Numbered from the stretch's first letter, positions 1 to 8,460 are shown. The stretch: DNA of 30,660 bases from CAUTXO01 sp963542625 (GCA_963542625.1 CAUTXO010000016.1:1-30660); one strand, 5' to 3'. Notes: generated by a model from the letters alone, not told the origin. Numbers and translations: made by a program.

Positions 1-922
1 CGTGGCTGAAGTCAAAACGTAACACTATAGATCGAGATCACTTAATCAGTGAAACCAGCCAACAGCGCGAACAGTATCAGCATAAGAAACGTAACACTAT
101 AAATCGAGATCACTTAATCAGTGAAACAACTCATCGCCAAAAACTGTTATTGCTTCATCAAGTAACACTATAGATCGAGATCACTTAATCAGTGAAACAT
201 TGCCTAAGGCTTGCGCGTGGCTGAAGTCAAAACGTAACACTATAGATCGAGATCACTTAATCAGTGAAACACAAAATCTTCTACACTTTGTTGTGTAAAA
301 AGTCTAAGTAACACTATAGATCGAGATCACTTAATCAGTGAAACCTAAGTGAGCTCATAAAGCTGTGCTGCAACGTTCTGTAACACTATAGATCGAGATC
401 ACTTAATCAGTGAAACTAGCGGCAATTGATAACCTTGCCGTTTAGCTTATGGTAACACTATAGATCGAGATCACTTAGTCAGTGAAACAAAAAAAGAGAG
501 CGGCGCAAAGCGCCAAACAGCGTGTAACACTATAGATCGAGATCACTTAATCAGTGAAACCATTTGGCGCGCCCCGCACAAACTCTTTAACAACCGTAAC
601 ACTATAGATCGAGATCACTTAATCAGTGAAACCCTTTTTTCAAGGCTTGCATAGAAAACGTAGCGTGGTAACACTATAGATCGAGATCACTTAATCAGTG
701 AAACCGCACACGCTCGAAAAAGAAAAAACAAAGATAATCACGGTAACACTATAGATCGAGATCACTTAATCAGTAAAACCGATAAGCAGTAAAGAGCATT
801 TCACTATGAGCTTGGTAACACTATAGATTGAGATCACTTAATCAGTGAAACGCCATTAGAAGTTTTAGCTTAAGCGATATGCAAGGCAACACTATAGATC
901 TAAATCACTTAATCAGTGAAAC
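1..922. CRISPR. CRISPR array, 13 repeats of 37 bp (type II-B-like repeat)
   Basis: Thirteen 37-bp repeats begin at 19, 91, 162, 234, 308, 380, 452, 524, 596, 668, 743, 815 and 886. The repeat begins GTAACACTATAGATCG and ends AATCAGTGAAAC. Spacers are 34-38 bp, mostly 35. The array runs off the left edge: bases 1-18 are the end of another spacer. Repeats 2, 7, 11 and 12 each carry one substitution. Repeat 13 (886-922) is degenerate (GCAACAC start, AGATCTAAATC core), so the right end is the old or terminal end. The 37-bp length and the end sequences resemble the Wolinella and Francisella type II-B repeats as I remember them. If so, crRNA is read from the minus strand (GTTTCACTGATTAAGTG first). 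No cas gene or anti-repeat is visible in the window, so the subtype is an inference. Confidence 0.97.
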
Positions 923-1005
923 CTTAACCTATTTTGTGATTTCAAGTCCAAGCGTCAAGATCTTTACGCGTAAAGCTTGCTAGCGTGCGGTTTGCAAGGC
1001 AAAGT

Positions 1006-1710
1006 TTAGATTGTTTCGCTTTTTTCTTGCTCACTCAAATACACGGCGAGCATATCGGCGTGCAAGGTTTCAAACCAATCGGGTGCGCTTGTATCCACAG
1101 GTGGCATAAAAATCACCTTGATCTTCTTGCCGCGTCTGATTTTCATTTGGCGCGTGTCAAAAACGTAGTCGCTATTTACATAAACAACCGGCTGAATTTT
1201 CAAGCCGTATTTTTGCGCTAGGATCTTGGCGCCGGGTTTAAATTCGCCTATGCCGCCACCTTTGTTGCGCGTGCCCTCGGGGAAAATCATAATCGGCCGC
1301 TTGTCTTCTATTGGCTTTTGCGCGTCCTTTATGAGCTTTATTAGTGCGGATTTGCCGCCCCTATCGACGTTAATCATACGGTAAAGATCCATAAAAATCC
1401 GCACGAAAACATTATGCATTAGCTCTTTTTTGGCAACCCAGCAGGGGTTTAGATTGTGCTTGAGCTTAGTGATGATGGCTTCTGTTAAAATAATATCTAT
1501 CCAGCTTCTGTGATTTAGCACATACATTGTCGCATCGGGCGCGGGCAGCCCCTTGTATTCAAAGCGTATGCCAGATAGAAAGACTTGGATCCTGCACCAA
1601 AGGCTCCTGTAATAGCCAACCCTTTTGCCAACCAAGCTCCACAAAAAGAGCGTTGGCAGCGTAAAAATATTCAAAAACAAGAAGAAAAAAAACCGCAATC
1701 TATCTAACAT
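1006..1710 (-). CDS. plsC: 1-acyl-sn-glycerol-3-phosphate acyltransferase (PlsC family)
   Basis: This 234-residue inner-membrane acyltransferase would convert lysophosphatidic acid to phosphatidic acid in phospholipid synthesis. The N-terminus is hydrophobic (about residues 5-28). The HX4D catalytic motif is NHRSWID at residues 66-72 (His67, Asp72). The phosphate-binding motif FPEGTR lies at 143-148 in an IFPEGTRNKGG context. The length is normal for the family. The ATG at 1710 overlaps the end of the upstream SH3-domain gene by 11 bases, which suggests translational coupling. The order ctpA ... SH3 protein - plsC is what I recall from Campylobacter and Helicobacter. No terminator is evident between its stop and the CRISPR array 83 bp away. 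Confidence 0.93.
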   Translation of the reverse strand: MLDRLRFFFFLFLNIFTLPTLFLWSLVGKRVGYYRSLWCRIQVFLSGIRFEYKGLPAPDATMYVLNHRSWIDIILTEAIITKLKHNLNPCWVAKKELMHNVFVRIFMDLYRMINVDRGGKSALIKLIKDAQKPIEDKRPIMIFPEGTRNKGGGIGEFKPGAKILAQKYGLKIQPVVYVNSDYVFDTRQMKIRRGKKIKVIFMPPVDTSAPDWFETLHADMLAVYLSEQEKSETI

Positions 1711-2812
1711 TTTCTTTATTCACCCAGCCTACATTGCCATCGGGCAAGAGTACCTTTACGTATTTGTCGTTTTGTCGCAATTTTTTGGCTTGCAGTGCCA
1801 CTTCCGCCGTGTAAAAAAGCGTGGAATTTTTGATTGGCAGCAGATAAACATTGCTACCGGGCGCGATGATGACGTCGTCTTCTTTTAGCAAATACCACGA
1901 CCCAAAGCCGATGATTAAGCTAAGCAAAAGAAAAAAGCTCCAGTGCCTTGTTTTGATGAGAAAAAACATCGCCGTCAGCGTCAAAAAGCCAAGTATCGCC
2001 GTCTCTAAAAACGGGAATTTTCTTTTGTTTGGGTTTAGATCTATTTGCGTGCTGATCTTTTGCCCGAAATCGCTAAAGTTTAGCTTGATGTCGTGATTTA
2101 CAAAGTTGCCAAGATCTGGGTCAAACGTGAGAAATGAAAACGTCGTGATGTCGTTTGGAATGACGGCGTAATAGTAAATTTGCGAGATGGGGTAGGTGGC
2201 TTGGAGCGCGTCGTAGCCTTGCTTTTGCGCCACGGCGATATTCATATCCTTAAAATTTGCCAAGTAGCCGCTAAGGGCTAGCGTGATGATGTTGTGCGTA
2301 TCGTTAAAGCGTTGCACGGTGTGCTCTTGCACGGTTATGCTGTTTGAAATCACGCCGATGTATTTTTTGTTGCTTGAAATGGATAGCGCCTTTAGGTGCT
2401 TGCCGCGCAGCGTGCTTTGGTGGATTTGCCCAGACGTTTTTGTGATAGTTACTTGCAAATCCGGCATTTTAAAGGCGTTTTCTAGCACGCGCATATAGAC
2501 GGTTGTGCCATAAACATTTGCCTCGCTGCTTTTCCAAACTGGGTTGTCGTTTAGAATTTCCACGCCTTCTTGCCCGAAAAACCCCGTGCTGATTTTATCG
2601 AAACTATCGACGATGATAGCCTTGTAACCCACCTTGATGATCTGATTTTTGTAGATGTTTTTTGGCATACTCTGCACGGATAGGTAAATGAGCTCTTCGG
2701 CGTCGTCCGCACGCGCCGTGCTTGTAAGCGCAATGAGCGCAATGAGCGCGGATAGCACTAGGCGCCAAAATTTTGCGTCCTGAATTTTTGCGCTGTTTAT
2801 TGTTTTATTCAT
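1700..2812 (-). CDS. Membrane-anchored protein with C-terminal SH3-like domain (Cj0515/HP1349-like)
   Basis: A protein of about 370 residues conserved next to plsC and ctpA in epsilonproteobacteria; its function is not established. I chose the ATG at 2812 over one 11 codons upstream (2845) because AAGGA lies about 10 bases before it and a clear signal peptide follows (hydrophobic VLSALIALIALT, then TARA/DD). A periplasmic domain without recognisable motifs fills the middle. Two closely spaced membrane segments lie near residues 268-308 (FLETAILGFLTLTAMFFLI and FFLLLSLIIGFGSWYLL). The last 60 residues (SNVYLLPIKNST ... GNVGWVNKENV) look like a bacterial SH3 domain, often a cell-wall binding module. 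The upstream repeat block (2846-3346) separates it from purQ, whereas in Campylobacter jejuni I recall the two being adjacent. Confidence 0.8.
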   Translation of the reverse strand: MNKTINSAKIQDAKFWRLVLSALIALIALTSTARADDAEELIYLSVQSMPKNIYKNQIIKVGYKAIIVDSFDKISTGFFGQEGVEILNDNPVWKSSEANVYGTTVYMRVLENAFKMPDLQVTITKTSGQIHQSTLRGKHLKALSISSNKKYIGVISNSITVQEHTVQRFNDTHNIITLALSGYLANFKDMNIAVAQKQGYDALQATYPISQIYYYAVIPNDITTFSFLTFDPDLGNFVNHDIKLNFSDFGQKISTQIDLNPNKRKFPFLETAILGFLTLTAMFFLIKTRHWSFFLLLSLIIGFGSWYLLKEDDVIIAPGSNVYLLPIKNSTLFYTAEVALQAKKLRQNDKYVKVLLPDGNVGWVNKENVR

Positions 2813-2845
2813 CGTGCGCTTCCTTGATGTTTTGGCTCTCGCCAC

Positions 2846-3346
2846 GCGGATCTTTGGCAGGAGCGCTGATCTTTGGATCTAGTGTGCTTTCAGCGCCAAG
2901 ATCTTGTGTGATGGCGGAGCGGTTGAGATCTTGGATTGGCTTGTGGTCTTTGGCGTTGTGTGGATCTTTAGTGGCGTTCAGATCTTTGGCTTGGATTAGA
3001 TCTTGTGCGTTAGCGTTGCGTGGATCTTTGGAACTTGCCCTAAGATCTAGCGCGGCTTTGGCGCCAAGATCTTGCACGATAGCTTGGCGTAGAGCTTTAG
3101 ATCTCATCTTAAGAACTAGGGTGGCTTTGGCGCTAAGATCTAGCGTGTTTTCAGCGCCAAGATCTTGTGCGATGGCGGAGCGGTTAAGATCTTGGATTAG
3201 CTTGTGATCTTTGGCGTTGCGCGGATCTATAGTGGCGTTCGGATCTTTGGCTTGGATTAGATCTTGCACGTTTGCTCGGCGTGGATCTTTGGCTTTGCTT
3301 AGATCTTGCGCGCAAAAAAGATCTAATGGTAGCCGCGCTGGATGGC
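2846..3346. repeat. AGATCT-rich repeat block with 261-bp direct duplication
   Basis: This 500-bp spacer between purQ and the SH3-domain gene holds about 13 copies of AGATCT plus several GGATCT. A longer unit is present twice with an offset of exactly 261 bp: roughly 2877-3036 and 3138-3297 match at most positions (for example CAGCGCCAAGATCTTGTG in both). The offset is a multiple of three, and a minus-strand frame (3452 to 2805) stays open across the whole block. It would encode repeats of QDL, AKDP and NAKDHK. That frame begins inside purQ and overlaps both neighbours, lacks a good ribosome site and has no recognisable domain, so I treat it as a by-product of a stop-free repeat unless expression is shown. 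Confidence 0.85.
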
Positions 3347-4012
3347 TCACGATAAAAGTCCTTGCAAGCATTTTGTGCCGTCTTGGCTGGCTAGATCTAG
3401 GGCGCGCTCGGGGTGTGGCATAAGCGCGAAGACGTTTTTTTGCTTGTTGCAAATGCCGGCAATGGCGCCGGCTGAGCCGTTTAGATCCGCGCTTTCCCCG
3501 TTAGCGCTTGCGTAGGTTAGCAAGATCTGCCCGCTATTTTCTAGCTCTTTGCGCGTTTGCTCGCTTGCGTAGTAGTTGCCGTGCGCGTGCGCCACCGGTA
3601 GGCGGATTAGCTCCCCGCGCGAAAAGCCGCTAAGCAAGGCGTTGTCTGTGTTTTGCACCCTTAGGTGCTGAAGGCGGCTGATGAATTTCAGGCCTTTGTT
3701 TATCAGCATTGCACCCGGTAAAAGCCCCGCTTCTAGCAAGATCTGAAAGCCATTGCAAATGCCAAGCACGAGCCCCCCGCGTTTTGCGTGCGCGCGGACG
3801 CTCTCCATAATTGGGCGCAAAGCGGCGATGGCACCGGGGCGCAAATAATCGCCATAACTAAAGCCGCCCGGCAATACGACAAGATCCGTTCCGCGTGGCA
3901 AGTCTTTTTGCGCGTCGCTGCAAAAGCTCACGGGCGCGCCAAGTTTTTCAAAGGCGTATTGCGCGTCAAGATCACACGTGGCGCCCAAAAACTGCACGAC
4001 GGCAACATTCAC
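3347..4012 (-). CDS. purQ: Phosphoribosylformylglycinamidine synthase, glutaminase subunit
   Basis: PurQ supplies ammonia from glutamine to the PurL-PurS-PurQ complex (FGAR to FGAM, step 4 of purine synthesis). The class I amidotransferase triad is visible: nucleophile Cys in LGICNGFQ (about residue 88), and His plus Glu in MPHPERA near the C-terminus; HAHGNYY is also typical. I set the start at GTG 4012, which overlaps the purS stop as GTGA, has GGTGGAG just upstream, and gives the family N-terminus VNVAVVQFLGATCD. A longer ATG start at 4036 would run into purS in another frame. The length is 221 residues. The 3' end (LDLASQDG) contains an AGATCT and borders the repeat block. Confidence 0.95.
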   Translation of the reverse strand: MNVAVVQFLGATCDLDAQYAFEKLGAPVSFCSDAQKDLPRGTDLVVLPGGFSYGDYLRPGAIAALRPIMESVRAHAKRGGLVLGICNGFQILLEAGLLPGAMLINKGLKFISRLQHLRVQNTDNALLSGFSRGELIRLPVAHAHGNYYASEQTRKELENSGQILLTYASANGESADLNGSAGAIAGICNKQKNVFALMPHPERALDLASQDGTKCLQGLLS

Positions 4013-4251
4013 GGCGCAAGCTCCACCGTAAAACATTCTGTGATTTCATTTGCAAGGAGCTTTTTTGCCGCCTGCTGCGCTAGATCTGCTGCTTCTTGCG
4101 GGCTTTCTGTATCAAGATCTAAGATGATTTGTTTGCCGATTTTTACCCCGCTAATCTTGCTAAACCCAAGCCCGCCAAGCGCATTAAGGCAAGCCACACT
4201 TGCTGGATCTTGCACGTCTTGTTTGTAAAAAATATTAACGGCGAGCTTCAT
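4009..4251 (-). CDS. purS: Phosphoribosylformylglycinamidine synthase subunit PurS
   Basis: PurS is the small structural subunit that bridges PurQ and PurL in the FGAM synthase complex. The 80-residue product begins MKLAVNIFYKQDVQDPASVACL and has the family pattern of a short beta strand, then DP, then NALGGLGF and KIGKQIILDL. I prefer the ATG at 4251, with AGG about five bases upstream and a family-like N-terminus, over the ATG at 4263. Its stop overlaps the GTG of purQ, so the two are translationally coupled. In Campylobacter jejuni I recall purC lying between ctpA and purS; here that place is a short repeat-like spacer. Confidence 0.92.
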   Translation of the reverse strand: MKLAVNIFYKQDVQDPASVACLNALGGLGFSKISGVKIGKQIILDLDTESPQEAADLAQQAAKKLLANEITECFTVELAP

Positions 4252-4515
4252 CTTGACCTGCATTCAAGCTCGCGTTTGCATTCAAACTCGCGCTTAGATC
4301 TACGCGCAAATCCGCGCGCAAACCAGCGTTCAAACCCTGCCGCGTTTGCCAGCCAAGCTTTAAGATCTTGGTAATTCAAAGTGCCCGCGCCTGCACCAGC
4401 GCCAAAGCCGCTACGCGTGCGCGCGTGAGCGTGAGCCACACTGTGCGCGCTCGTGTGTGCGAAAGAATGCGCACCGCCGCTAGATCTGTAGGATCTTTGG
4501 TAACAAACCCTGTGC
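4252..4515. other. Low-complexity spacer where purC would be expected
   Basis: This 264-bp gap between ctpA and purS carries imperfect short repeats (TTCAAGCTCGCG / TTCAAACTCGCG, GCGCGTGAGCGTGAGC) and three AGATCT. A minus-strand frame across it (4523 to 4248) gives an Ala/His/Arg/Gly-rich low-complexity sequence with no family resemblance, and I do not call it a gene. No part of SAICAR synthetase (purC) is recognisable. Confidence 0.6.
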
Positions 4516-5826
4516 CTATTCATTCGGCTTTGCTTTGGAGATTATGAGCGCTTTTAATATGTTTATGGCGGAGCTTAGCTGGAAGTCGTTGCTTAGCTGC
4601 TCGGGCGTGATTAGATTTTTGTTTTCTTTTGGCGCGCGCTTGCCCTTTGTGCCGTTTAAATCAAGCTCTTCAAGCTTTGCTTCTAGGTGATCTTTTAGCT
4701 CGGCTTCTTTGATGGAAAACCCGCTTGATGTCTCTTGCAGCTTGCCTTGATGGATCTCAATGTCTGGCTCTATGCCCTTTGCTTGAATGGTGCGCCCGCT
4801 TGGCAAGTAATAGCGCGCCACGGTTAGGCGTATGGCGTCCTTGTCGCCAAGGGGCAATACCACTTGCACGCTACCCTTGCCAAAGGTTTTCTCGCCCACG
4901 ATGACCGCGCGCTTGTGATCTTGGAGCGCCCCGCTTACTATCTCGCTTGCGCTTGCGCTACCAGCATTAACAAGCACCACCATAGGTAGGTTTGTTAGCT
5001 TCAAGTTCTTTTTGGCGTGGTGGATTTGCTCTTCGGCAGATGAGCGCCCCTTTTGCGATACAATTACGCCCTTTTCTACGAATAAATTCGTCGTCCTAAT
5101 GGCTTGATCTAGCAAGCCGCCTGGGTTGTTCCGCATATCCAAAATTATCCCGCGCGCCCAAGGTTTTGATGATTTTATGGCGCTCTCTAGCTGATCCGCA
5201 ACGTTTTTGTCAAAGCTTACTATTCTAAGGTAGAGCATATCTTCATAGCGTTTGTGATAGACGGATTCTATTTTGATGATATCCCGCACGATCTTCACGG
5301 CAAAGGGTTTATCCACACCCTTGCGCACAATCGTAAGCGTAACGGCGGTTTTTGGCTTGCCGCGCATATTTCTAACGGCTTCATCGGTTGTCATTCCAAG
5401 CGTGGATTTGTTGTTTATTTTTAGGATTATATCGCCGGCTTTAATGCCCGCTTTGTCCGCTGGCGTGCCGTCCATAGGCGCAATGATGGTAAGCGCGCCT
5501 TGTTTCATACCGATGGTTATGCCAAGCCCGCCAAACTCGCCTTGCGTTTTTATATTCATATCGTTAAAGGCTTCAGAGTTTAGGTAGCCAGAGTGCGCGT
5601 CAAGGTTGCTTAAAAGCCCTTCTAGCGCTTTTTTCATAATATCGCTCATAGAAATGTCATCTACGTAGTGATTTTCTATCGTTTGAACGACGTTTATAAA
5701 TTTTTTGATTTCTTCTTGGCGGTTTGGCTTTTTTTCTTCAGCCTTGGCTTCTAGGCGGACGCTAAGAACGGAAAAAACAAGCAAAAAGCTGACAAAAGCC
5801 GTGAATACAAGACCGTGTTTTCGCAT
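4516..5826 (-). CDS. ctpA: Carboxy-terminal processing serine protease (S41 family)
   Basis: A periplasmic, PDZ-regulated protease that trims C-termini of envelope proteins. The 436 residues begin with a signal peptide or membrane anchor (VFTAFVSFLLVFSVLSV). A PDZ domain follows at about 95-175 (GEFGGLGITIGM ... AGIKAGDIILKINNKS). The S41 core has the nucleophile Ser in NAGSASASEIVSGAL (about residue 291) and the general-base Lys in GEKTFGKGSVQ (about 316). RMNNPGGLL-type sequence (DMRNNPGGLLDQAI) is also present. Length and motifs are complete. It heads the minus-strand run toward purS, purQ and plsC, with a 264-bp gap after it, and it is divergent from the LtaS-like gene. Confidence 0.95.
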   Translation of the reverse strand: MRKHGLVFTAFVSFLLVFSVLSVRLEAKAEEKKPNRQEEIKKFINVVQTIENHYVDDISMSDIMKKALEGLLSNLDAHSGYLNSEAFNDMNIKTQGEFGGLGITIGMKQGALTIIAPMDGTPADKAGIKAGDIILKINNKSTLGMTTDEAVRNMRGKPKTAVTLTIVRKGVDKPFAVKIVRDIIKIESVYHKRYEDMLYLRIVSFDKNVADQLESAIKSSKPWARGIILDMRNNPGGLLDQAIRTTNLFVEKGVIVSQKGRSSAEEQIHHAKKNLKLTNLPMVVLVNAGSASASEIVSGALQDHKRAVIVGEKTFGKGSVQVVLPLGDKDAIRLTVARYYLPSGRTIQAKGIEPDIEIHQGKLQETSSGFSIKEAELKDHLEAKLEELDLNGTKGKRAPKENKNLITPEQLSNDFQLSSAINILKALIISKAKPNE

Positions 5827-5904
5827 AAGGACAAAGCTCCGAAAGTTTTTGCGCTATTTTATAAAAAATCATCTTAGCAAGCAGGATCTTTATTTTTCAT
5901 TGAG

Positions 5905-5931
5905 TAAAATTCGCGCTTTAAAGGTAAAACA
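5905..5931 (+). promoter_or_regulatory. Putative -10 element and ribosome site of the LtaS-like gene
   Basis: TAAAAT at 5905-5910 is a reasonable sigma-70 -10 in the 105-bp gap between divergent ctpA and the LtaS-like gene. AAAGG at 5920-5924 is a good ribosome site eight bases before the ATG at 5932. No convincing -35 is seen, which is usual in this group. Confidence 0.45.
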
Positions 5932-7793
5932 ATGACAGCTCTTAAAAAAACAGCCCTTTACGTCGGCGCATTTTTAGTTATGTTTTTTGCCGCAAGGCTT
6001 TGGCTATACGTGCAGTATTTTAGTTTTTTTTCTAACCTTAGCCCGGCGCAGGTTTTAGCGGCGTTTTTGCACGGTGTGCGCTTTGATCTAAACGTAACAG
6101 CAACGTTTTTGGCGCCCCTTGTTTTGCTTGCGAATTTGCCCTTTGCTTTTGCCACTAAAAAGCCCTACCAAATACTTTTGGCGCTTTGGGCTTCAGCGGG
6201 CTTGCTTATTTTTGCCGGGATCTTAGCCAGCGACGTTGTGTATTTTCAAGAAGTAAAACGCCACATCGCGGATGAAATTTCTTATCTTGGCACGGAAAAG
6301 GCGTATATTTTTAAGATGATCTTTGCCTATCCGGCTCAAGCCGCCGCTGCACTTGCCTTTGCCAGCGTGATGATTATCTTGTGTTTAGGCTAGCCCTTGT
6401 GCGCGTGCTCCCATTTAAGCGCGGGATCTTAAAGCTTTTGTTCGTGGTGCTTGCTAGCGTTCTTTTTATCCGCGGCAGCTTTGACACCAAGCCAATCACG
6501 GTGGCAAACGCATTCATAGGATCTCACGAGCAGGGCTTGCTTAGCCTAAACGGCGTTTTTACGTCCTACATTTACACGCGCCACAAGGACGCCGCGCATA
6601 TTAATCACAACTTTTACTCATTTGATGAAGCGCGGGGGATCTTAGGGCTAAAGCGGTCTGAATACCCACTTGAGAAGTCCTACGACCTAAACAAAACGGG
6701 GCTAAACGTTGTTTTTGTCTTGCTAGAGAGCTGGACGCCGGCGTTTATTGATAGCTTTGCTGAAAGTGGTGCGGGCGGGCGCGGGCAAAAGAACGAGCTT
6801 ACGCCAAACTTTGACGCCCTAGCGCAAAACGGCGCGCGCTTTGTGAATTTTTTTGCCAGCGGGCAGCGCAGCATTGAGGGCATTCAAGCTTCTTTAACGG
6901 GCGTAGCGCCTGTGAAAACCTTGCCGTTTATGGGCTTTGGCTTAGAGCTTTCAAAGCTCACGCGCATTGGAGAGATACTAACGAAAAATGGCTACGACTC
7001 GATTATGATGCAAACGAGCAAGCGCGGCAGTTTTTACGTTAATTTGATTGCCGCTTCTTTGGGCGTGCAAAAATACTTCGGCAAGGAAGATATGCCGCCC
7101 GTGCTTGATTACCCGGACAAAAAGGGCGCGTATTTTGGTTGGGATTACGAGGGCTATATGAAGCTTTTTGACGAGATAGACAAAACAGACAAGCCCTTTT
7201 TTGCCTTTTTATTCACAGGCAGCACGCACACAGAGTATCCGCGAATGCAGCCGCGCTTTGAAAAGCTCCCCTACGACGGCACTCGCGGCGAAAACGCCTT
7301 TAAAAATATGATGTATTACTCCGACTGGGCGCTGGGCGAGTTTATGAAAAAAGCGCGCACGCGGGCGTGGTTTGACAATACCGTTTTTATTTTTACGTCG
7401 GATCATATGTCTGGCTTTGGCGCGGCGAATTTTAGGCAGGAATTTAGGACGCCTTGCGTGATTTATTCGCCAAAACACATCAAGCCGCAGACAATTACGC
7501 AGTATTCATCGCAAATTCAGATCCTACCGACGATTATTCATCTTTTAGGTTTTAGCGACCCTTTCTACACGCTTTCAAACTCCCTTTTTATGCCTAGCAG
7601 CGACGCGAGCGTGCAGGTTTTTGCGGGCGATACAGTGGGCGTTATTGGCGATGGCGCGGAGCTTTTAAACTCTTATGGCAAAAGAATTCAATCGAGTTTT
7701 GACGCTAACGAGACGCGGGACAAAGAGCAAAAACTCCTTGCTACTATCCAAGTGGTAACGGAGCTTGTCAAGAAAAACAAGCTCGCGCGCTAG
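5932..7793 (+). pseudogene. LtaS/sulfatase-fold membrane phosphotransferase, split by a frameshift
   Basis: Two overlapping frames, 5932-6393 (153 residues) and 6381-7793 (470 residues), together make one normal-length (about 620-residue) alkaline-phosphatase-superfamily membrane protein of the LtaS/MdoB/EptA kind. The first piece holds transmembrane segments (AFLVMFFAARLWLYV, FLAPLVLLANLPFAFA, ILLALWASAGLLIFAG). The second holds the last helix and the catalytic domain: VVFVLLESW (metal ligand Glu), GQRSIEGIQASLTG (nucleophile region, with Ser where many have Thr), FTGSTHTEY and FTSDHMSGFG (Asp-His metal ligands). One base gained, or two lost, near 6370-6385 would rejoin the frames. There is no homopolymer at the junction, so slipped-strand switching is unlikely. 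It is either a true inactivating mutation or a sequencing error. The substrate is unknown. Confidence 0.78.
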
Positions 7794-8003
7794 GCGGCTT
7801 TGCGTTTAGATCTTACGCCTTGCTAGATCTTTACTAGCTTGGATCCTTGATGTGCGCTAGATCTTGCGTTTGGATCTTGACGTATCTTATGGCTAGGATC
7901 TTGACTAAGATCTGTTAGCTAGATCTACGCTAGATCTAAGCGCTTGTGTTTTTTCTTTTTTGCTTTTATGGTGCGCCTTTGGCGTTTTTATTTTTCTTCT
8001 TAG

Positions 8004-8052
8004 TGGGAAAGGGCGTGGTAGCTTCGCAAGCTTCTCCCCCTTCCCCCCCCCA
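8004..8052. repeat. G/C-arm hairpin 1 of a three-member family
   Basis: The left arm GGGAAAGGG (8005-8013) pairs imperfectly with the right arm CCCCCTTCCC (8036-8045). An inner stem AGCTT / AAGCT closes a CGC loop (8020-8032). A C9 tract (8043-8051) and an A-rich run follow. It shares the layout GGGAAAGG ... GTGG ... CGCAA ... CTT ... CCCCC with hairpin 3. Confidence 0.7.
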
Positions 8053-8293
8053 AAAAAAGAAAACAATACGCCGCAGTGCGTGCTGTAAGTCAAAATATTA
8101 AAACCCTTTAGAGCCCCCTTGTGATAGCACGGATCTTGCCCGCGCTAGATCTTTGCGATTGGATCTATGGGGTAGATCTTGAGCTAGGATCTTGGACTAA
8201 GATCTGTTAGCTAGATCTTGCGTTTTTTCTATGGATTAGATCTTGACTAGGATCTACTAGCCAGATCTAAGGCACTGTTCGATCTTATGTTTT

Positions 8294-8347
8294 TTTCAAA
8301 GGGGAAGGGGGCTTGAATTGCGAAGTCGCTCCCCTTCCCCTTTGAAA
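8294..8347. repeat. G/C-arm hairpin 2, 17-bp perfect stem
   Basis: TTTCAAAGGGGAAGGGG at 8294-8310 is the exact reverse complement of 8331-8347. The 20-base loop (8311-8330) contains GCGA-AG-TCGC, a small inner stem. No T-run follows on either strand, so it is not a typical intrinsic terminator. The following AAACCCCAACCCC can also pair with GGGGTTTAGGGG at 8451-8462, giving a larger nested structure. Confidence 0.8.
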
Positions 8348-8460
8348 CCCCAACCCCCCGACAACGCTTTTTAAATGTGCAAGCTTGCGCTTGCAATTTT
8401 TTATTGCATATGCTTTTTTAAAAGCATATGCCCCTTAAGAAGCGTGCTGGGGTTTAGGGG

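Noticed and set aside
19..922. Spacers targeting this same window
   Set aside because: By eye I found no match of any spacer to other parts of the window; a computed search of the full genome is the proper test.
2773..3207. Plus-strand 144-residue frame with repeated SAPRSCVMAERLRSWIG-like units
   Set aside because: It is the opposite-strand reading of the AGATCT duplication, starts inside the SH3-protein gene and has no ribosome site.
5932..7793. Two independent genes (small membrane protein plus soluble sulfatase)
   Set aside because: The lengths and topology add up to one LtaS-type protein, and the second frame begins in the middle of a membrane-proximal region; a single split gene is more likely.
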